This document shows, one piece after another, positions 50,103-58,799 of a stretch of DNA of 64,000 nucleotides (positions are counted from its first letter, which is position 1; each line of letters starts with the position of its first letter). The DNA is from JBBQNR01 sp038330145 (lineage in GTDB: Bacteria; Actinomycetota; Thermoleophilia; Solirubrobacterales; JBBDJG01), in NCBI GenBank assembly GCA_038330145.1, contig JBBQNR010000001.1:1-64000 (forward strand), read 5' to 3'. A program made the translations under genes and the position numbers. Below the pieces are notes generated by a model. That model did no database searches and was not told the DNA's origin. It worked only from the letters and a program-made list of their open reading frames with translations.

Positions 50103-50729
50103 ATGGCGCCCGGGAAGGCATCTGAGGAGAGCTCGAACGGACTCGGCGGGTTGCTGCTCGCGCCCGCCTCGCCCTGGAAGTGGGAGCTCGACGACAGCGG
50201 AAGGCCGAAGTGGATCCCCGCGCCGCTGGGCTCGAGCTGGGCGACGGTGTTCGAGTGGGACGTGGGCTTCGGCACGATCCTGAAGATGAGCATGCCGGCG
50301 TTCAATCGCAGCGCGCAGATGGGCAATGGCAACGGTGATGCCGCCGCCGCAAGACAGGCGGCGGGGCTGCGGGACCTCTACCGCTGCGACCACGACTACA
50401 TCGTGCGCCACGTGCTGATGCCGGGCCAGCGCCGCACGGCAACGGACCGCAAGGCCGCCAAGCGCAGCATCCGGGAGGGCAGGGCGGTGCTCCACGAGCA
50501 GGGGGTGCTCCCGTGGGCCGTCTTCAAGCCCGAGATCGCGCTTCCGAAGCGCTGGTGGCGGAACGACGTCTTCCTCGTCGCACTGCGGGAATGGCAGGTG
50601 CAGCCGGTCTACGACATGGGGCAGAGCGTGATCGGCTGGGCCGCGCGCACGGCCGTGGCCGCTGCGGGCCAGGTTCAGACCCAGTTGCGCGATGCCCCGG
50701 TGAGGGTGCGCCGCGTCGTGCTGCGCTAG
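50103..50729 (+). CDS. Hypothetical protein, Trp-rich N-terminus
   Basis: A 208-residue protein without a recognised domain. Residues 20-60 are unusually rich in Trp (SPWKWELDDSGRPKWIPAP, WATVFEWDVGFGTILK). The middle is basic and helical (TATDRKAAKRSIREGRAVLHEQG) and the end has PKRWWRNDVFLVALREWQVQPVYDMG. There is no signal peptide. ATG 50103 lies about 70 bases after the SnoaL gene. Confidence 0.55.
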   Translation: MAPGKASEESSNGLGGLLLAPASPWKWELDDSGRPKWIPAPLGSSWATVFEWDVGFGTILKMSMPAFNRSAQMGNGNGDAAAARQAAGLRDLYRCDHDYIVRHVLMPGQRRTATDRKAAKRSIREGRAVLHEQGVLPWAVFKPEIALPKRWWRNDVFLVALREWQVQPVYDMGQSVIGWAARTAVAAAGQVQTQLRDAPVRVRRVVLR

Positions 50730-50806
50730 CGCTACTCGCAACGGAGCAGCGTGTTTGAGCTGACGTCCGGCAGGTGGCTTGTCCTCTGTGCGCTGCCGGC
50801 GCGGAG

Positions 50807-53032
50807 ATGAGCAGCGGGCAGCAGGAGGGAGGTCGAGTGGAGTCGGGCAGTGGCCGCACACGGCGGTCGTTCCTCGCCAGGGGCGCGCTGCTGGCGCTGG
50901 GCGCCGCCGGCCCTCTCACGCGGCCCTTCGACGCCGCCCTTGCCGCCCCCGGTACGGGCGCGGAGGCGCCGGTCGCCGCGGCGGGAGGCCGCGCGCTTGC
51001 CAACTCCTCCGTCGTCCCCGGCCCGCCACTGCGGAATGCGGACTACTGGAAATTCGCCGGCTGGCTTCAACCCGCGATGGATCGCCTCTGGAACGAGGCC
51101 GACGGTGCGTACTCGACCGATACTCGCATCAACGCCTGTGCGCTGATGACGCACTCGATCGCTGCGCTCGAGGGTAACGACGGACGGGCGAGGCAGGACG
51201 AACGCGCCAGGCGGCTGGCGGCGCGCCTGTGCGAGGCGCCACCGTTCAGGTCGGCGCGCAACGGCCGGCCCACGCGCCACACCGATCCACGCTCCGAGAG
51301 CCAGCGCCACGCTCCGGGCTGGGTGACGAACATCGCTCGCCCCGGGAGCCAGCAGCACATAACGGTCGATCCCAAGCTGGCGCGTTCGCTCTATTACGCC
51401 TGGCGTGCGCGCGCCGAGCTCAACCTGCCCGACGAGACGGTCGCCCGCATGGTCTCGCTGGTGCGATCGGTCGCCTTCTCGCCGTTCTTCCGCTATCCGA
51501 ACATCCGCCTCAACCAGATCAACTTCGCGGCCGAGCTGCACGCCTGCGCGGCCAGCATGACCGGCGACTCGACGCTGCTGCGGCGGGACTACAGGCTCCA
51601 GCTCACCCGCTTCCTGAGAGGCGCCAAGCGTTCCACTTCGCCATGGCGCTACACCAACCTCGGGCCCAGCTACAGCTTCCACCGCAACCCGTTCCAGCGC
51701 CCGGGCTCACCCCAGAACATCGAGTCCAACGAGTACGCCAACATCGTGCTCGACGTCATCTACTACTACGACCAGGCCCGGCGAGCCGGGATGACGCCGC
51801 TGTCCGAGGGCCACGCTCGCACGCTGCGCGCCTGGGTGCAGCGTGCTCTGCCCGCTTACTGGACGCACAGCGGCTACCTCAACTGGGATACCGGCCTCTA
51901 CCTGTACCGCTGGCACCTGTCGCGTTACTGGGCCTGGGCGTGTCAGGGCCTGCTCGCGATCGCGACCTCGCAGAATTTCGTCGAGGACGAAGAGCGTCGC
52001 TGGGGAAAGCAGATCTTCGACCGCTCGCTGGCGCTGTACGAGCGCTACTGCAAGCGCTGGGACGATGACCGCCGCGAACCCGGCAGCAGTCTCTACGGCA
52101 TCACGACGAAGTTCAGCCAGGGACCGCACTTCGAGCTGGCGCGCTTTCAGGCGCTGGCGGCGGAGGCGGTGCTGCGCGGCCTCGGCGACAAGCCGGCGGA
52201 GGAGCCGCCGCCGCTGTATGCGTTCGATCCGCAGATCGGGCGGCTGACCGTCACCACGCCGAGCTACAACACCGCGATCATGGCGGTCAGCAACGGTGCC
52301 TTTCCCTACGGAGGAATCGAGCTGGCGCGACTTTACGACTCCCGGCAGCAGGTGGTGTCGCACATCGGCGGCCGCGCGCCTGCGGGAATGGGGATCGTGG
52401 TGCGATCCCCCGGGGGTGCCGAGGTGGCCGCATCGCAACGGCCGCGGACGGTGCTGCGACCGGGCCGGCGGCCGATCGTACTGACGCGCTCGCCGCGCGG
52501 GCCGATCCTGAAGGGAACGCGATACCCGCGCAGTCCTTACGCCGGCAAATTCAATGACCTCGAGACGAACGGGTTTGCACGCCGCGCGGGGATTGCGTTT
52601 CGAAACCGCTACCGCTTCCGCACCGATCGCATCGACGCCCACTGGACGGTCACCCGCTCGCGCACCGACGCGCTCTCGGCCGAGGCGCTGTTCCCGAGCT
52701 GGGGCGATGCCACGATCGAGGTCCACTTCCAGACCGGCGGGGTGGTGAAGCTGATGGCCGGAGCCCCTGTTCCGCACATCGATCCTGCGACGGTCCGCTA
52801 CTTCTTCGTCGACGGCAGCGAGGGCGGGTACGTGGTGGTGCCGCGGTCGGTTCCTGCCGGCTCGCAGGTGCGCCTGCTCAAGCCCTCGGAGCAGAGCTCG
52901 AACCCGCGACCGGGACCGAGCCTGGTGCTGCTGCTGGTACGGGCGACGCGCTGGAGCTCGGTCTCCCTCGACGTCACGATCGCGCCGGCCCGGGACACGG
53001 ACGACGCGGCTGCGGTGGTGGGGCGGCTCTGA
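50807..53032 (+). CDS. Tat-exported protein of unknown function (possible polysaccharide-active enzyme)
   Basis: A 741-residue protein with a twin-arginine signal (RTRRSFLARGALLALGAAG), meaning it is folded before export. Residues ~70-440 are helical and rich in Trp, Tyr and His (WKFAGWLQPAMDRLWNEADG; INFAAELHACAASMTGD; SNEYANIVLDVIYYYDQA), suggesting an alpha/alpha toroid. Residues ~460-740 are beta-rich (SNGAFPYGGIELARLYDSRQQVVSHIGG). This two-part layout recalls heparinase or alginate lyases, but no lyase motif is certain. ATG 50807 places the Tat motif near the N-terminus better than GTG 50774. Confidence 0.6.
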   Translation: MSSGQQEGGRVESGSGRTRRSFLARGALLALGAAGPLTRPFDAALAAPGTGAEAPVAAAGGRALANSSVVPGPPLRNADYWKFAGWLQPAMDRLWNEADGAYSTDTRINACALMTHSIAALEGNDGRARQDERARRLAARLCEAPPFRSARNGRPTRHTDPRSESQRHAPGWVTNIARPGSQQHITVDPKLARSLYYAWRARAELNLPDETVARMVSLVRSVAFSPFFRYPNIRLNQINFAAELHACAASMTGDSTLLRRDYRLQLTRFLRGAKRSTSPWRYTNLGPSYSFHRNPFQRPGSPQNIESNEYANIVLDVIYYYDQARRAGMTPLSEGHARTLRAWVQRALPAYWTHSGYLNWDTGLYLYRWHLSRYWAWACQGLLAIATSQNFVEDEERRWGKQIFDRSLALYERYCKRWDDDRREPGSSLYGITTKFSQGPHFELARFQALAAEAVLRGLGDKPAEEPPPLYAFDPQIGRLTVTTPSYNTAIMAVSNGAFPYGGIELARLYDSRQQVVSHIGGRAPAGMGIVVRSPGGAEVAASQRPRTVLRPGRRPIVLTRSPRGPILKGTRYPRSPYAGKFNDLETNGFARRAGIAFRNRYRFRTDRIDAHWTVTRSRTDALSAEALFPSWGDATIEVHFQTGGVVKLMAGAPVPHIDPATVRYFFVDGSEGGYVVVPRSVPAGSQVRLLKPSEQSSNPRPGPSLVLLLVRATRWSSVSLDVTIAPARDTDDAAAVVGRL

Positions 53033-53038
53033 CGCGGT

Positions 53039-53044
53039 TAGGCT
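53039..53044 (+). promoter_or_regulatory. -10 box for the leaderless methyltransferase gene
   Basis: TAGGCT ends six bases before ATG 53051. Confidence 0.45.
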
Positions 53045-53050
53045 CGGGCG

Positions 53051-53914
53051 ATGGACCCGGCGCCTGAATCCACGTCGTCACCGCAGCGACCCGCAAGGAC
53101 GGGGGGGTCCGTGACCTTCGAGGCAGCACGATTGCTTCGGCGTTATCCGGAGGGCGTGATCGACGAAATGTCCCCTCGCGATCACATGTACAACTCCGAT
53201 CCGCCCAGCTATGCCGTCCTGGGCCAGACGGGTCTCGACATGATCAGGCTCGCCATGCTGGCCGCAGGGAAGGGGTTCGCCGACAGCATCCTCGACCTGC
53301 CGTCCGGGCACGGCCGCGTGATGAGGTATCTGAAGGCAGAGTTCCCGAAGGCGACGCTGACGGCCTGCGACATCGACCACGACGCCGTCGACTTCTGTGC
53401 CGACACCTTCGGCGCCACGCCGATCTACGGGCAGGCCAACCCGGCCGACCTGCACCTGCTCGAGGGCAACTTCGACCTGATCTGGTGTGGATCGCTGCTG
53501 AGCCACCTGGACGAGCCGCTGTGGGAGGGTTTCCTCGACGTCTTCGAGTCGGCCCTCGCCCCCGAGGGCCTGCTGCTGATAACGACCCAGGGACGGGAGA
53601 TCGCGGACCGGTTGCGCGACCCGGAGGTGAGGGACCTCTACATACGCAACGAGGACAGGCGGCAGCAGATACTGCGCGGCTTCGAGGAAACCGGGTTCGG
53701 CTACGCGGATTACGACTTCCCGGACGACTTTCGCAGCAACCTCTCACTACCCGTCAACTTCGGTATCGCGGTCGCCCAGCCGTCCCATGTCTGCTCGATG
53801 CTCGAGCGCAGGCCGCGCCTTCGACTGATCTCGTACGTCGAGCAGGCCTGGGGTGGCCAGGACGTGATCGCCCTCCTGCATACGCGCCGCGCGGCGGGCG
53901 CCAGCGCTGGCTAG
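53051..53914 (+). CDS. Class I SAM-dependent methyltransferase
   Basis: A 287-residue methyltransferase-fold protein. Motif I is ILDLPSGHGRVMRYL (LDxxxGxG with Pro/Ser variation), followed by TACDIDHDAVDFC (acidic motif II), FDLIWCGSLLSHLDE and a LAPEGLLLITTQG motif. The core resembles small-molecule methyltransferases; the substrate is not evident. It is followed after two bases by a SnoaL-like gene, so they are probably co-transcribed. Confidence 0.82.
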   Translation: MDPAPESTSSPQRPARTGGSVTFEAARLLRRYPEGVIDEMSPRDHMYNSDPPSYAVLGQTGLDMIRLAMLAAGKGFADSILDLPSGHGRVMRYLKAEFPKATLTACDIDHDAVDFCADTFGATPIYGQANPADLHLLEGNFDLIWCGSLLSHLDEPLWEGFLDVFESALAPEGLLLITTQGREIADRLRDPEVRDLYIRNEDRRQQILRGFEETGFGYADYDFPDDFRSNLSLPVNFGIAVAQPSHVCSMLERRPRLRLISYVEQAWGGQDVIALLHTRRAAGASAG

Positions 53915-53916
53915 CG

Positions 53917-54330
53917 ATGTCGAAGGGAGAATCGGATCTCGTACGGACCAACATCCAGGCCGCGCGTGGCGTGTATGACGGCTGGATCGACGGCGATGTG
54001 ACACGGGCGCTCGAGTACCTCGATACAGAGGTCGTGTGGGAGGCGATCGCCGACGCCCCCGACGCGGGTACCTATCGCGGCCATGTAGGCGCCCGGCGCT
54101 ACATGGAGGACTGGCTCAGAGACTTCGACATCAACGCGATGGACTTCGAGGAAGCCATCGATGTGGAAGACCGCCTCGTCATCGTGCAGCACGCGCGAAC
54201 GACGGGCAAAGGAAGCGGCGTCGAGACACGGCTGCACTACGCCGTCGCGTATTGGTTCCGCGACGACAGGATTGTCGAGATCAAGGAGTTCCGCACAAAG
54301 GCGGAAGCCCTCGAGGCCGCCGGCCGGTAG
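53917..54330 (+). CDS. SnoaL-like / NTF2-fold protein
   Basis: A 137-residue NTF2-fold protein, fourth paralogue of the window. ATG 53917 is two bases after the methyltransferase stop. Recognisable are RGVYDGWIDGDVTRALEYLDTEVVWEA, TYRGHVGARRYMEDWL and VEIKEFRTKAEALEAAG. The association with a methyltransferase recalls polyketide-type cyclase/methyltransferase pairs, but no other biosynthetic genes are present. Confidence 0.78.
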   Translation: MSKGESDLVRTNIQAARGVYDGWIDGDVTRALEYLDTEVVWEAIADAPDAGTYRGHVGARRYMEDWLRDFDINAMDFEEAIDVEDRLVIVQHARTTGKGSGVETRLHYAVAYWFRDDRIVEIKEFRTKAEALEAAGR

Positions 54331-54337
54331 GGCAAAC

Positions 54338-54381
54338 AAAAAGCGCCGCCCGGAGAAGGGTTGGAAACCCCGGAGCGGCGC
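54338..54381 (-). terminator. Intrinsic terminator of tRNA-Gly
   Basis: On the minus strand a GC-rich hairpin (GCGCCGC and GCGGCGC arms) is followed by TTTTT at 54342-54338, three bases downstream of the tRNA. Classic intrinsic terminator. Confidence 0.85.
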
Positions 54382-54383
54382 AA

Positions 54384-54456
54384 GCGGATGATGGGACTCG
54401 AACCCACGACCTTCTGCATGGCAAGCAGACGCTCTAGCCAACTGAGCTACATCCGC
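54384..54456 (-). tRNA. tRNA-Gly (anticodon GCC)
   Basis: A 73-base cloverleaf on the minus strand: acceptor GCGGATG pairs with CATCCGC, D loop TAGCTCAGTTGGC, anticodon stem TCTGC/GCAGA around loop TTGCCAT (anticodon GCC), and T arm GTGGGTTCGAGTCCCAT. A -10-like TATACT lies 13 bases upstream and a terminator follows. Confidence 0.96.
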
Positions 54457-54468
54457 AGGAAGGGGCCA

Positions 54469-54474
54469 GTATAG
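54469..54474 (-). promoter_or_regulatory. -10 box for tRNA-Gly
   Basis: TATACT on the minus strand, about 12 bases before the tRNA 5' end. No clear -35 element was seen. Confidence 0.5.
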
Positions 54475-54594
54475 CCCCGGTCTCAGCCGCCTCGCGACCC
54501 TTAGACGGATGGCCGAGCGCCGGATGATCTCGCGGCCCGGACGCTAATCTTGGGGCACCTGCCGGGGCGGCGCCGCCGTCTCCAGCTTGATCTC

Positions 54595-54666
54595 GGCGAC
54601 GTGGCGGAGTGGCTTACGCGGGGGCCTGCAAAGCCCTTTACACCGGTTCGATTCCGGTCGTCGCCT
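54595..54666 (+). tRNA. tRNA-Cys (anticodon GCA)
   Basis: A 72-base cloverleaf: acceptor GGCGACG pairs with CGTCGCC, loop CTGCAAA gives anticodon GCA, T arm CCGGTTCGATTCCGG, and discriminator T as expected for tRNA-Cys. It is transcribed opposite to tRNA-Gly, 138 bases away. Confidence 0.96.
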
Positions 54667-54960
54667 CTGGCTCCCGGGCCGCGTCCGCGTAGGCGCGCGT
54701 CGGGCTCCCGGGCCGATCTATCGACCGGTCCAGAACGGAACAGGGCCCCCAGATAGGGGGCCCCAGGTTTCCGAAAGAACGTGCCACCGGCGGCCTTTTG
54801 GGCCCGCCGACCCGTCAGTTCTTCAAGTGTGAGTCGAAAGTGACTCCACCGATGGCTAACACCAGTTCGGTCTACAAGTTGCATCGGCAGTGGTTGAGAT
54901 TCCGTTAAGTTTGGACGGCTGCCCCGCCAGACGCACCCCCGCCGAGGAAAGGGAGGATCC
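54667..54960 (+). other. 294-base region without a gene
   Basis: Lies between tRNA-Cys and the SDR gene at 54961. It contains a direct repeat GGCTCCCGGGCCG (near 54669 and 54703), the hairpin at 54743-54763, an imperfect CGGCGG/CCGCCG hairpin at about 54788-54809 and a small GAGTC-GAAAGT-GACTC hairpin at 54831-54846. No coding potential or known riboswitch was recognised. Confidence 0.5.
54743..54763 (+). terminator. Hairpin downstream of tRNA-Cys
   Basis: GGGCCCCC and GGGGGCCC form an 8-bp stem around AGATA, followed by CAGGTTTCC. It may end the tRNA-Cys transcript, although the T tract is weak. Confidence 0.45.
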
Positions 54961-55956
54961 ATGAAGTACGTGATCACGGGAGGCTCCGGCTACATCGGAT
55001 CCCGCTTGGTAGAGCTACTCAGCGCTCGCGAGGACACCGAGCGCATCCTGATCACCGACATACGTCCGCCCGCCGTTCCGTGGCCCAAGACGAGCTACGT
55101 CGAGATGGACGTGCGCAACCGCGCGATGCACGCGCTGCTGGCGGCGGAGGAGCCGGATGCGCTCGTGCACCTGGCCTTCATCCTGAATCCGATCCACGAC
55201 GAGGCGACGATGTACGACATCGACGTCAACGGCACGCAGAACGTGCTCGACGCCGCCTCCGGCGCCGGAATCGAGCATCTGCTGGTCGCCTCCAGCACCA
55301 CCGCCTACGGCGCCTTCCCGGACAACCCCGTGCCGCTCACCGAGGAGCATCCGGTCAGGGGGATGCCGAACTACGAGTACGCACGCGACAAGACCGAGAT
55401 CGACCGCATGTGCCAGCTCTGGGCCGCTGAGCACCCGGACCGCCTGATGTCGATCTTCAGGCCCTGCATCGTGTTCGGCCCCAACGTCGACAACTACATC
55501 GTGCGCTTCTGGGTCAACGCACCCTTCATCCCGTTGATCGACGGAGTCGACATGGACTTCCAGTACGTGCACGAGGAGGATGTCGTGGAGGCCGTCTCGC
55601 GCATGCTGCTGGAGCGCAAGGCCGGGATCTTCAATCTGACCGGCGACGGGGCGCTGAAGCTCTCCGAGAGCGCGGCGCTGCTGGGCCTCAAGACCCGCAA
55701 GGTTCCGTTCAGGCACTATCGCCGGCTCGCCTCGGCGTTGTGGAGGCTGCACGTGCCGCGCGCGGAGGCGCCGCCCGGGCAGCTCGACTTCTCGCGCTAT
55801 CCCTGGCTGGCGTCGAACGAGAAGGCGAAGGCCGAGCTCGACTGGCAGCCGCGAACCAGCCGCGAGACGTTTGAGGCGGCGATGCGAGCCAAGGGCAAGC
55901 TCGCGTCCAGCGCCGCCGGTGCGCCGGCACCGGATCTCGTGACGCCGGTGGCGTAG
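54961..55956 (+). CDS. NAD-dependent epimerase/dehydratase (extended SDR)
   Basis: A 331-residue extended SDR. Canonical motifs are present: ITGGSGYIGSRLVELL (TGxxGxxG), LVASSTTAYG (Ser) and YARDK as the catalytic YxxxK, with FRPCIVFGP and FQYVHEEDVVEAVSRML. It probably acts on a nucleotide sugar; the substrate is not defined. AAAGGGAGG lies six bases before ATG. A hairpin terminator separates it from the convergent secreted-protein gene. Confidence 0.88.
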   Translation: MKYVITGGSGYIGSRLVELLSAREDTERILITDIRPPAVPWPKTSYVEMDVRNRAMHALLAAEEPDALVHLAFILNPIHDEATMYDIDVNGTQNVLDAASGAGIEHLLVASSTTAYGAFPDNPVPLTEEHPVRGMPNYEYARDKTEIDRMCQLWAAEHPDRLMSIFRPCIVFGPNVDNYIVRFWVNAPFIPLIDGVDMDFQYVHEEDVVEAVSRMLLERKAGIFNLTGDGALKLSESAALLGLKTRKVPFRHYRRLASALWRLHVPRAEAPPGQLDFSRYPWLASNEKAKAELDWQPRTSRETFEAAMRAKGKLASSAAGAPAPDLVTPVA

Positions 55957-55976
55957 ACGCCGTCTACCGCTGACGT

Positions 55977-56008
55977 GCGAAGGGCCGGCATCGCCGGCCC
56001 TTCGCTTT
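55977..56008. terminator. Bidirectional terminator between convergent genes
   Basis: GCGAAGGGCCGGC and its exact complement form a 13-bp stem with a three-base loop, followed by TTT on the plus strand and AAA-flanked on the other side. Confidence 0.75.
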
Positions 56009-56027
56009 GGTCACGGATTCGTTTTCG

Positions 56028-57821
56028 CTACTTGCGCTCGGCTCTGAACGTCGCCTTCGTCTTGGTCGCCACACCGGTCACCGGCGTCTGCTTCACGGCG
56101 ACGTTGAAGCTGCGGCTCCTGCCACGCCTCAGCAGGGAGAGCGAGCGGTTGCTGACGCGGATGGCACCCTCGCGCAGGCGCAGCGTCACCCTGCGGGCGC
56201 CACCGTTCGGCAGACCGGTCACCTTCAGCGTGCGCCGGTTCACGTACTCGAACGAGCCGCCACCCAGCGCGGCGACGCTGCCACTCGACTGGTTGAGCTT
56301 GCTGCGCACCAGCGACAGATTTCGGCTGAGCGTCACCGTCAGCTCCTTCATCTTCGGAGCGTCCGGATGCCTGCGCGTGGTCACGGTCAGCTTCGGCTTC
56401 GAGCCGGTCGGCCGGGAAAGGCCGCTGGTCACACCCGGCCCACAGGCGGCGACTGATACGTCCAGCTTGGCGTCGGCGGTCGCCTTGCCGTTCCAGCCGG
56501 TCAGCTTGGCGAACGCATTGACGGTGTTGAACTTAGACGTGGAGTCGCTGTTGAAGCAGAGGTCGTGGCGGTTCTGGAACACGCCGGTGGTCTTTCCGCC
56601 ATTGAGGGCGACCGTCAGCTCCGAGACCGGCAGCTGGGGGCTGTCCGTCGTGAGCGACTGAATGATCTTGTTGTTCACGAGCTGAGTGCTGGTCTGGATC
56701 TTCACGTGCGCCCGGCCGTAGAGGTCGAGCAGCAGTCCCGGCAACGAGCTCGAGCTCTGCTGGATCAGGTACACGGGGCCGGACAGCGGCGCGCTCAGGA
56801 ACGGACTCGTCGCCGTCACGTTGCCGAAATGGGAGTTGGCGGGGCAGGCGTCGGAGTCCGCCTGCGCCTGTGTGCACAGCTTGTAGGCCGAGTTGTTCGT
56901 GTTCAGCTCCGACGGCAGCGTGATCTTCGTGAGCCTGATGTCCGCCTGGCCATTCGGTTGGGTGATCTTGACCACCACGGGGGGATAGCCGTTCAGCCTC
57001 GTGGTGCCGCGGTCGCCGACCTGGATCGAGACCGAGGGGGCGAACGCCTCCTGGTCGCATCCTGTGGTCGTGAACGAGTAGGGCGGGCCGTCCGTGAACG
57101 CCTCGACCGCGTAGCTGTTGGCCTGTCCTGTGGAGGTGTTCGTCCCGCAGGACGTCGGGTTGCGGACGTAGCTGTTGGTCGCTCCGTTGAGCAGGAACGA
57201 GAGGCCGATGACCTGCGCGCCGCCGGGAAGCGGATTGATGTCGGAAAGCGTCCCGGTCAGCCCGTAGTCGGTCGCCCCACGCGGGGTGATCGTGAACGGG
57301 ATCGAGGACACCAGCGTGGTCGCCAGCGGTGGCACCGGCGTCACAATCCCGAGGCGGCCGGGCTCGTTGCCGAGCGGAACGGCGTTGTAGACGATGCCGG
57401 CGAAGTTGCCCACCGCGTTGGTGTCGAGCCGGGAGGTGCCAATCACGCTGCCCGCGGGACAGGTCGAGCCGTAGTTGGGGGCCTGCAGATCGGCCTCAGG
57501 ACACTTGGGGACCGACTCGGGGTTACCGAGCAGGCCCGGAGCGAAGTTCGTGATCGCGGTCTTGACGTCGTCGACGCCGGGGGTCGTATAGCCGAAGGTG
57601 CTGTAGGAGCCGGCGTTCGGGAACGCACCGGCCTGGAGGGTCGAGGGCCCGTCGGCCGGGACGCCGGCGGCGGGAAGGTCCGAGTTGATCTTGTAGCTCG
57701 TGATCGTGACGGCAGCTGTGCCGGTCGCGGGGATCAGGGCGCCTAAGAAAACGAGTGCGAGTGCGGATCCCAGGATCCGTCCCGCAAGTGGGCGCCGCCG
57801 GAAGCTCGGGTGCTGTGTCAC
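56028..57821 (-). CDS. Secreted hypothetical protein (lineage-specific type)
   Basis: A 597-residue protein with a signal peptide (RRRPLAGRILGSALALVFLGALIPATGTA). The mature part is beta-rich, low in charge and rich in Ser/Thr/Asn, with paired cysteines (CPEADLQAPNYGSTCPAGSVIG; CTQAQADSDACPANSHFGNV) and a basic C-terminal domain of ~110 residues that resembles repeat-type adhesion or surface modules. Such proteins appear lineage-specific to Solirubrobacterales-like Actinobacteria; this is from memory of the type. GTG 57821 follows AGGAGGT by about seven bases. Confidence 0.7.
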   Translation of the reverse strand: MTQHPSFRRRPLAGRILGSALALVFLGALIPATGTAAVTITSYKINSDLPAAGVPADGPSTLQAGAFPNAGSYSTFGYTTPGVDDVKTAITNFAPGLLGNPESVPKCPEADLQAPNYGSTCPAGSVIGTSRLDTNAVGNFAGIVYNAVPLGNEPGRLGIVTPVPPLATTLVSSIPFTITPRGATDYGLTGTLSDINPLPGGAQVIGLSFLLNGATNSYVRNPTSCGTNTSTGQANSYAVEAFTDGPPYSFTTTGCDQEAFAPSVSIQVGDRGTTRLNGYPPVVVKITQPNGQADIRLTKITLPSELNTNNSAYKLCTQAQADSDACPANSHFGNVTATSPFLSAPLSGPVYLIQQSSSSLPGLLLDLYGRAHVKIQTSTQLVNNKIIQSLTTDSPQLPVSELTVALNGGKTTGVFQNRHDLCFNSDSTSKFNTVNAFAKLTGWNGKATADAKLDVSVAACGPGVTSGLSRPTGSKPKLTVTTRRHPDAPKMKELTVTLSRNLSLVRSKLNQSSGSVAALGGGSFEYVNRRTLKVTGLPNGGARRVTLRLREGAIRVSNRSLSLLRRGRSRSFNVAVKQTPVTGVATKTKATFRAERK

Positions 57822-57986
57822 AGGTCCTACCTCCTGCCCGGCCGGAAGGTCGAGCCGTTCGGATAACGCGCGTGCTGACACTTCATACCGTGTATCGGCG
57901 ACGGCACCGGGCTCCTTTACGTCACCAGCCGCGGACGAACAGCCCATCCCGGCGCGATTGCACGCCAGGCCGGGCTTTCCAGGGAC

Positions 57987-57992
57987 TAGACT
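57987..57992 (+). promoter_or_regulatory. -10 box for tRNA-Val
   Basis: TAGACT nine bases before the tRNA-Val 5' end. Confidence 0.5.
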
Positions 57993-58001
57993 CAGCCGCC
58001 C

Positions 58002-58074
58002 GGGCGCATAGCTCAGTTGGGAGAGCGCCAGCTCGACAAGCTGGAGGTCACTGGTTCGAGCCCAGTTGCGCCCA
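58002..58074 (+). tRNA. tRNA-Val (anticodon GAC)
   Basis: A 73-base cloverleaf: acceptor GGGCGCA pairs with TGCGCCC, D loop TAGCTCAGTTGGG, anticodon stem CCAGC/GCTGG around TCGACAA (anticodon GAC), T arm CTGGTTCGAGCCCAG, discriminator A. Confidence 0.96.
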
Positions 58075-58136
58075 CCTTCGCCCAGTCGGCCCGGGCGCGC
58101 TACAGCGGCGCCGAGCGGCGACCGATAGAGGCTCTG

Positions 58137-58661
58137 TTGAGCGGTGCCGCGACGACTCATGCTGAGCCGGGCAGGGCCGAGGAACAGCGCGTCTTCGGTG
58201 GCCGCTTCCGCGCGCTCAGCTGCCTGAAGCAGGACGGCGAGGTCGCGACCCTGCTGGGAACCGATCTCGAGTCGGGCACAGACGTCGTGATCAAGACGGC
58301 CGTCGCCGCGGCTGTTCCGCCCGGAGTCCAGACTCGCCTCGAGCACGAGGCCGAGGTGCTGGGCAGCGTCAGCAGCCCGTACCTGACGCCGCTGATCGAG
58401 GTCGGGCGCCAGGACGGCCTGCTGTACCTGGCGCATTCGCCGCTGCACCGCGTGACGCTGATCGACTTCGGCCTCTCCCGCAGCAGCAAGCTGGCGACGC
58501 CGATCCGCGAGCTTCCCGCCGGCACGGCGCACTACATGTCGCCCGAGCGGGCCGGGCTGCTCAACCGCGAGGTCGACGAGCGAGCGGACCTCTACTCCCC
58601 CCGGACCAGGACGGCAAGTGAGGGGAGGTTCGGGGGCCGCGGCGGCGAAACCGATTCATGA
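58137..58661 (+). pseudogene. Decayed Ser/Thr kinase gene (internal deletion and 3' truncation)
   Basis: The frame starts like a kinase of the multidomain-sensor type (RFRALSCLKQDGEVATLLG, then DVVIKTAVAAAV with the ATP-binding Lys, LEHEAEVLGSVSSPYLTPLIEVGRQDGLLYLA). It then jumps directly to PLHRVTLIDFGLSRSSKLATPIRELPAGTAHYMSPERAGLL. The region that should hold the hinge, helices D/E and the catalytic HRDxKxxN loop (~60-70 residues) is missing. After ERADLYS the normal kinase sequence is lost and the frame runs into unrelated Arg/Gly-rich sequence before TGA 58659-58661. A TTG at 58137 could start it. It cannot be an active kinase. Confidence 0.75.
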
Positions 58662-58799
58662 ACCGCTCAAGCTTGCGGTCGCGGATGGCGAGGACAGCTC
58701 GGAGGGGCCCCCGGGAGGGGCATCGGCCAGCCGCTGCAGGCTCTCAGTTCTTACCGGAACTTTCGCTAGCTTATGGCGTATTGATCGTTTACATTCGAT

